This document shows positions 5,684-6,290 of a stretch of 6,290 bases of DNA, piece after piece. Every line of letters starts with the position of its first letter. The stretch's first letter is position 1. The notes below the pieces were generated by a model. That model was not told the origin of the DNA, did no database searches, and worked only from the letters and a program-made list of their open reading frames with translations. The DNA comes from Deltaproteobacteria bacterium. Its GTDB lineage: Bacteria > UBA10199 > JACPAL01 > JACOUP01. A program made the position numbers and the translations under genes. The stretch spans positions 1 to 6,290 of the forward strand of contig JAUSKE010000153.1 of the NCBI GenBank assembly GCA_030649435.1, read 5' to 3'.

Positions 5684-6290
5684 TTAATCATATTTCCTCG
5701 GCCTTAGTTTAACGTACTGGGTATCAACATCTTCATAGGTAAACTGCGGCCCTTCTGGTGTGTAGCGTGCCTTCGTTGTCTTAAGCCAGTTCGCATCATC
5801 CCGATTCGGAAACTCCGGCTTGTAGTGCGCCCCTCGCGATTCGTTCCGACGGAACGCCCCTTGGGTAATCACGCGGGCCAGGATGAGCATATTATAGAGT
5901 TCGCGGGCAAAAACCAATTCATTATTCGCCCAGCCCCCCTTATCCGGCAGGCCGATATTTTTGTAACGATCCAAAAACTCTAAAAGTTTGTCGTCCATCT
6001 TCGCCAACTTTTCATTATACCGGATGACGGTGACATTCTCGGTCATCCATTCTCCCAAAACCTTGTGCAGGACGTGCGGGTTTTCGGAACCATCTGTTTT
6101 CATCAGTCGGTTGTTGATCTCCTGCTGCCGCTTCAACTCTTCATCAAAGAATCTAGACTCTACCGCGGCCGTCGATTTTTTGAGTCCCTTGATGTAATTC
6201 ACCGCGGACGGTCCGGCAACCATCCCACCGTAGATACAGGCGACAAGTGCATTCGCCCCGAGTCGGTTCGCACCGTGGTATTGGTATTCG
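5684..6290 (-). CDS. sdhA: Succinate dehydrogenase / fumarate reductase flavoprotein subunit, 3' part
   Basis: Catalytic flavoprotein of complex II, oxidising succinate to fumarate (or the reverse). The C-terminal 201 residues are present. The gene begins beyond base 6290, so the FAD-histidine and the active-site arginine region are outside the window. The frame continues upstream of the internal ATG at 6223 as EYQYHGANRLGANALVACIY, the conserved FAD-contacting segment, showing that 6223 is not the start. Further on come GGMVAGPSAVNYIKGL and a helical domain (ARELYNMLILARVITQGAFRR), then the family signature NESRGAHYKPEFPNRDDANWLKTTKARY and a short C-terminal tail. It matches the B. subtilis-type SdhA, consistent with the SdhB type. 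An sdhC membrane anchor is not in the window and would be expected upstream of sdhA. Confidence 0.97.
   Translation of the reverse strand, partial: EYQYHGANRLGANALVACIYGGMVAGPSAVNYIKGLKKSTAAVESRFFDEELKRQQEINNRLMKTDGSENPHVLHKVLGEWMTENVTVIRYNEKLAKMDDKLLEFLDRYKNIGLPDKGGWANNELVFARELYNMLILARVITQGAFRRNESRGAHYKPEFPNRDDANWLKTTKARYTPEGPQFTYEDVDTQYVKLRPRKYD

Noticed and set aside
5842..5856. Palindrome CGTTCCG-A-CGGAACG in sdhA
   Set aside because: It falls in codons for the conserved AFRRNESRG stretch, is short, has a 1-nt loop and shares no sequence with the other hairpins; probably chance.

Overview
The window is a chromosomal segment of bacterial central metabolism, with every recognisable gene on the minus strand. 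In transcription order (high to low coordinates) it holds the 3' part of sdhA, complete sdhB, two different APC-superfamily amino-acid permeases, complete sucC, and the 5' 165 codons of sucD. Succinate dehydrogenase and succinyl-CoA synthetase catalyse neighbouring TCA-cycle steps. The two permeases sit between them in a tightly packed block: GTG start inside the sdhB 3' end, a TGATG junction between the permeases, and a stop/start junction with no gap between sucC and sucD.

The SdhA/SdhB sequences are of the Bacillus subtilis-like type found in Firmicutes, many former Deltaproteobacteria and several uncultured phyla. GC content is moderate. This suggests a respiring, probably amino-acid-using bacterium of former deltaproteobacterial or uncultured affiliation, but the window alone does not fix the phylum. 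No rRNA, tRNA, CRISPR array, transposase or phage gene is visible.

Layout: 1-495 sucD (5' part); 496-1653 sucC; 1654-1795 non-coding, with two large bulged inverted repeats; 1796-3283 YfnA/CAT-like permease; 3283-4887 SteT/LAT-like permease; 4859-5602 sdhB; 5603-5683 non-coding, with two short hairpins; 5684-6290 sdhA (3' part).

The most unusual feature is in sucD. Compared with canonical SucD, the reading frame carries about 35 extra residues just after the conserved TPGKGG motif. The DNA coding for them is a string of strong palindromes. One of these hairpins matches the hairpin between sdhA and sdhB over 18 nt (15 identical, two of the three differences forming a compensatory base pair), and the similarity continues into the downstream flank. 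I infer a small palindromic repeat family that can lie between genes or inside a protein-coding gene, similar in concept to the Rickettsia palindromic elements. At sdhB the same hairpin covers a good Shine-Dalgarno sequence for a 5-codon mini-ORF whose stop overlaps the sdhB start.
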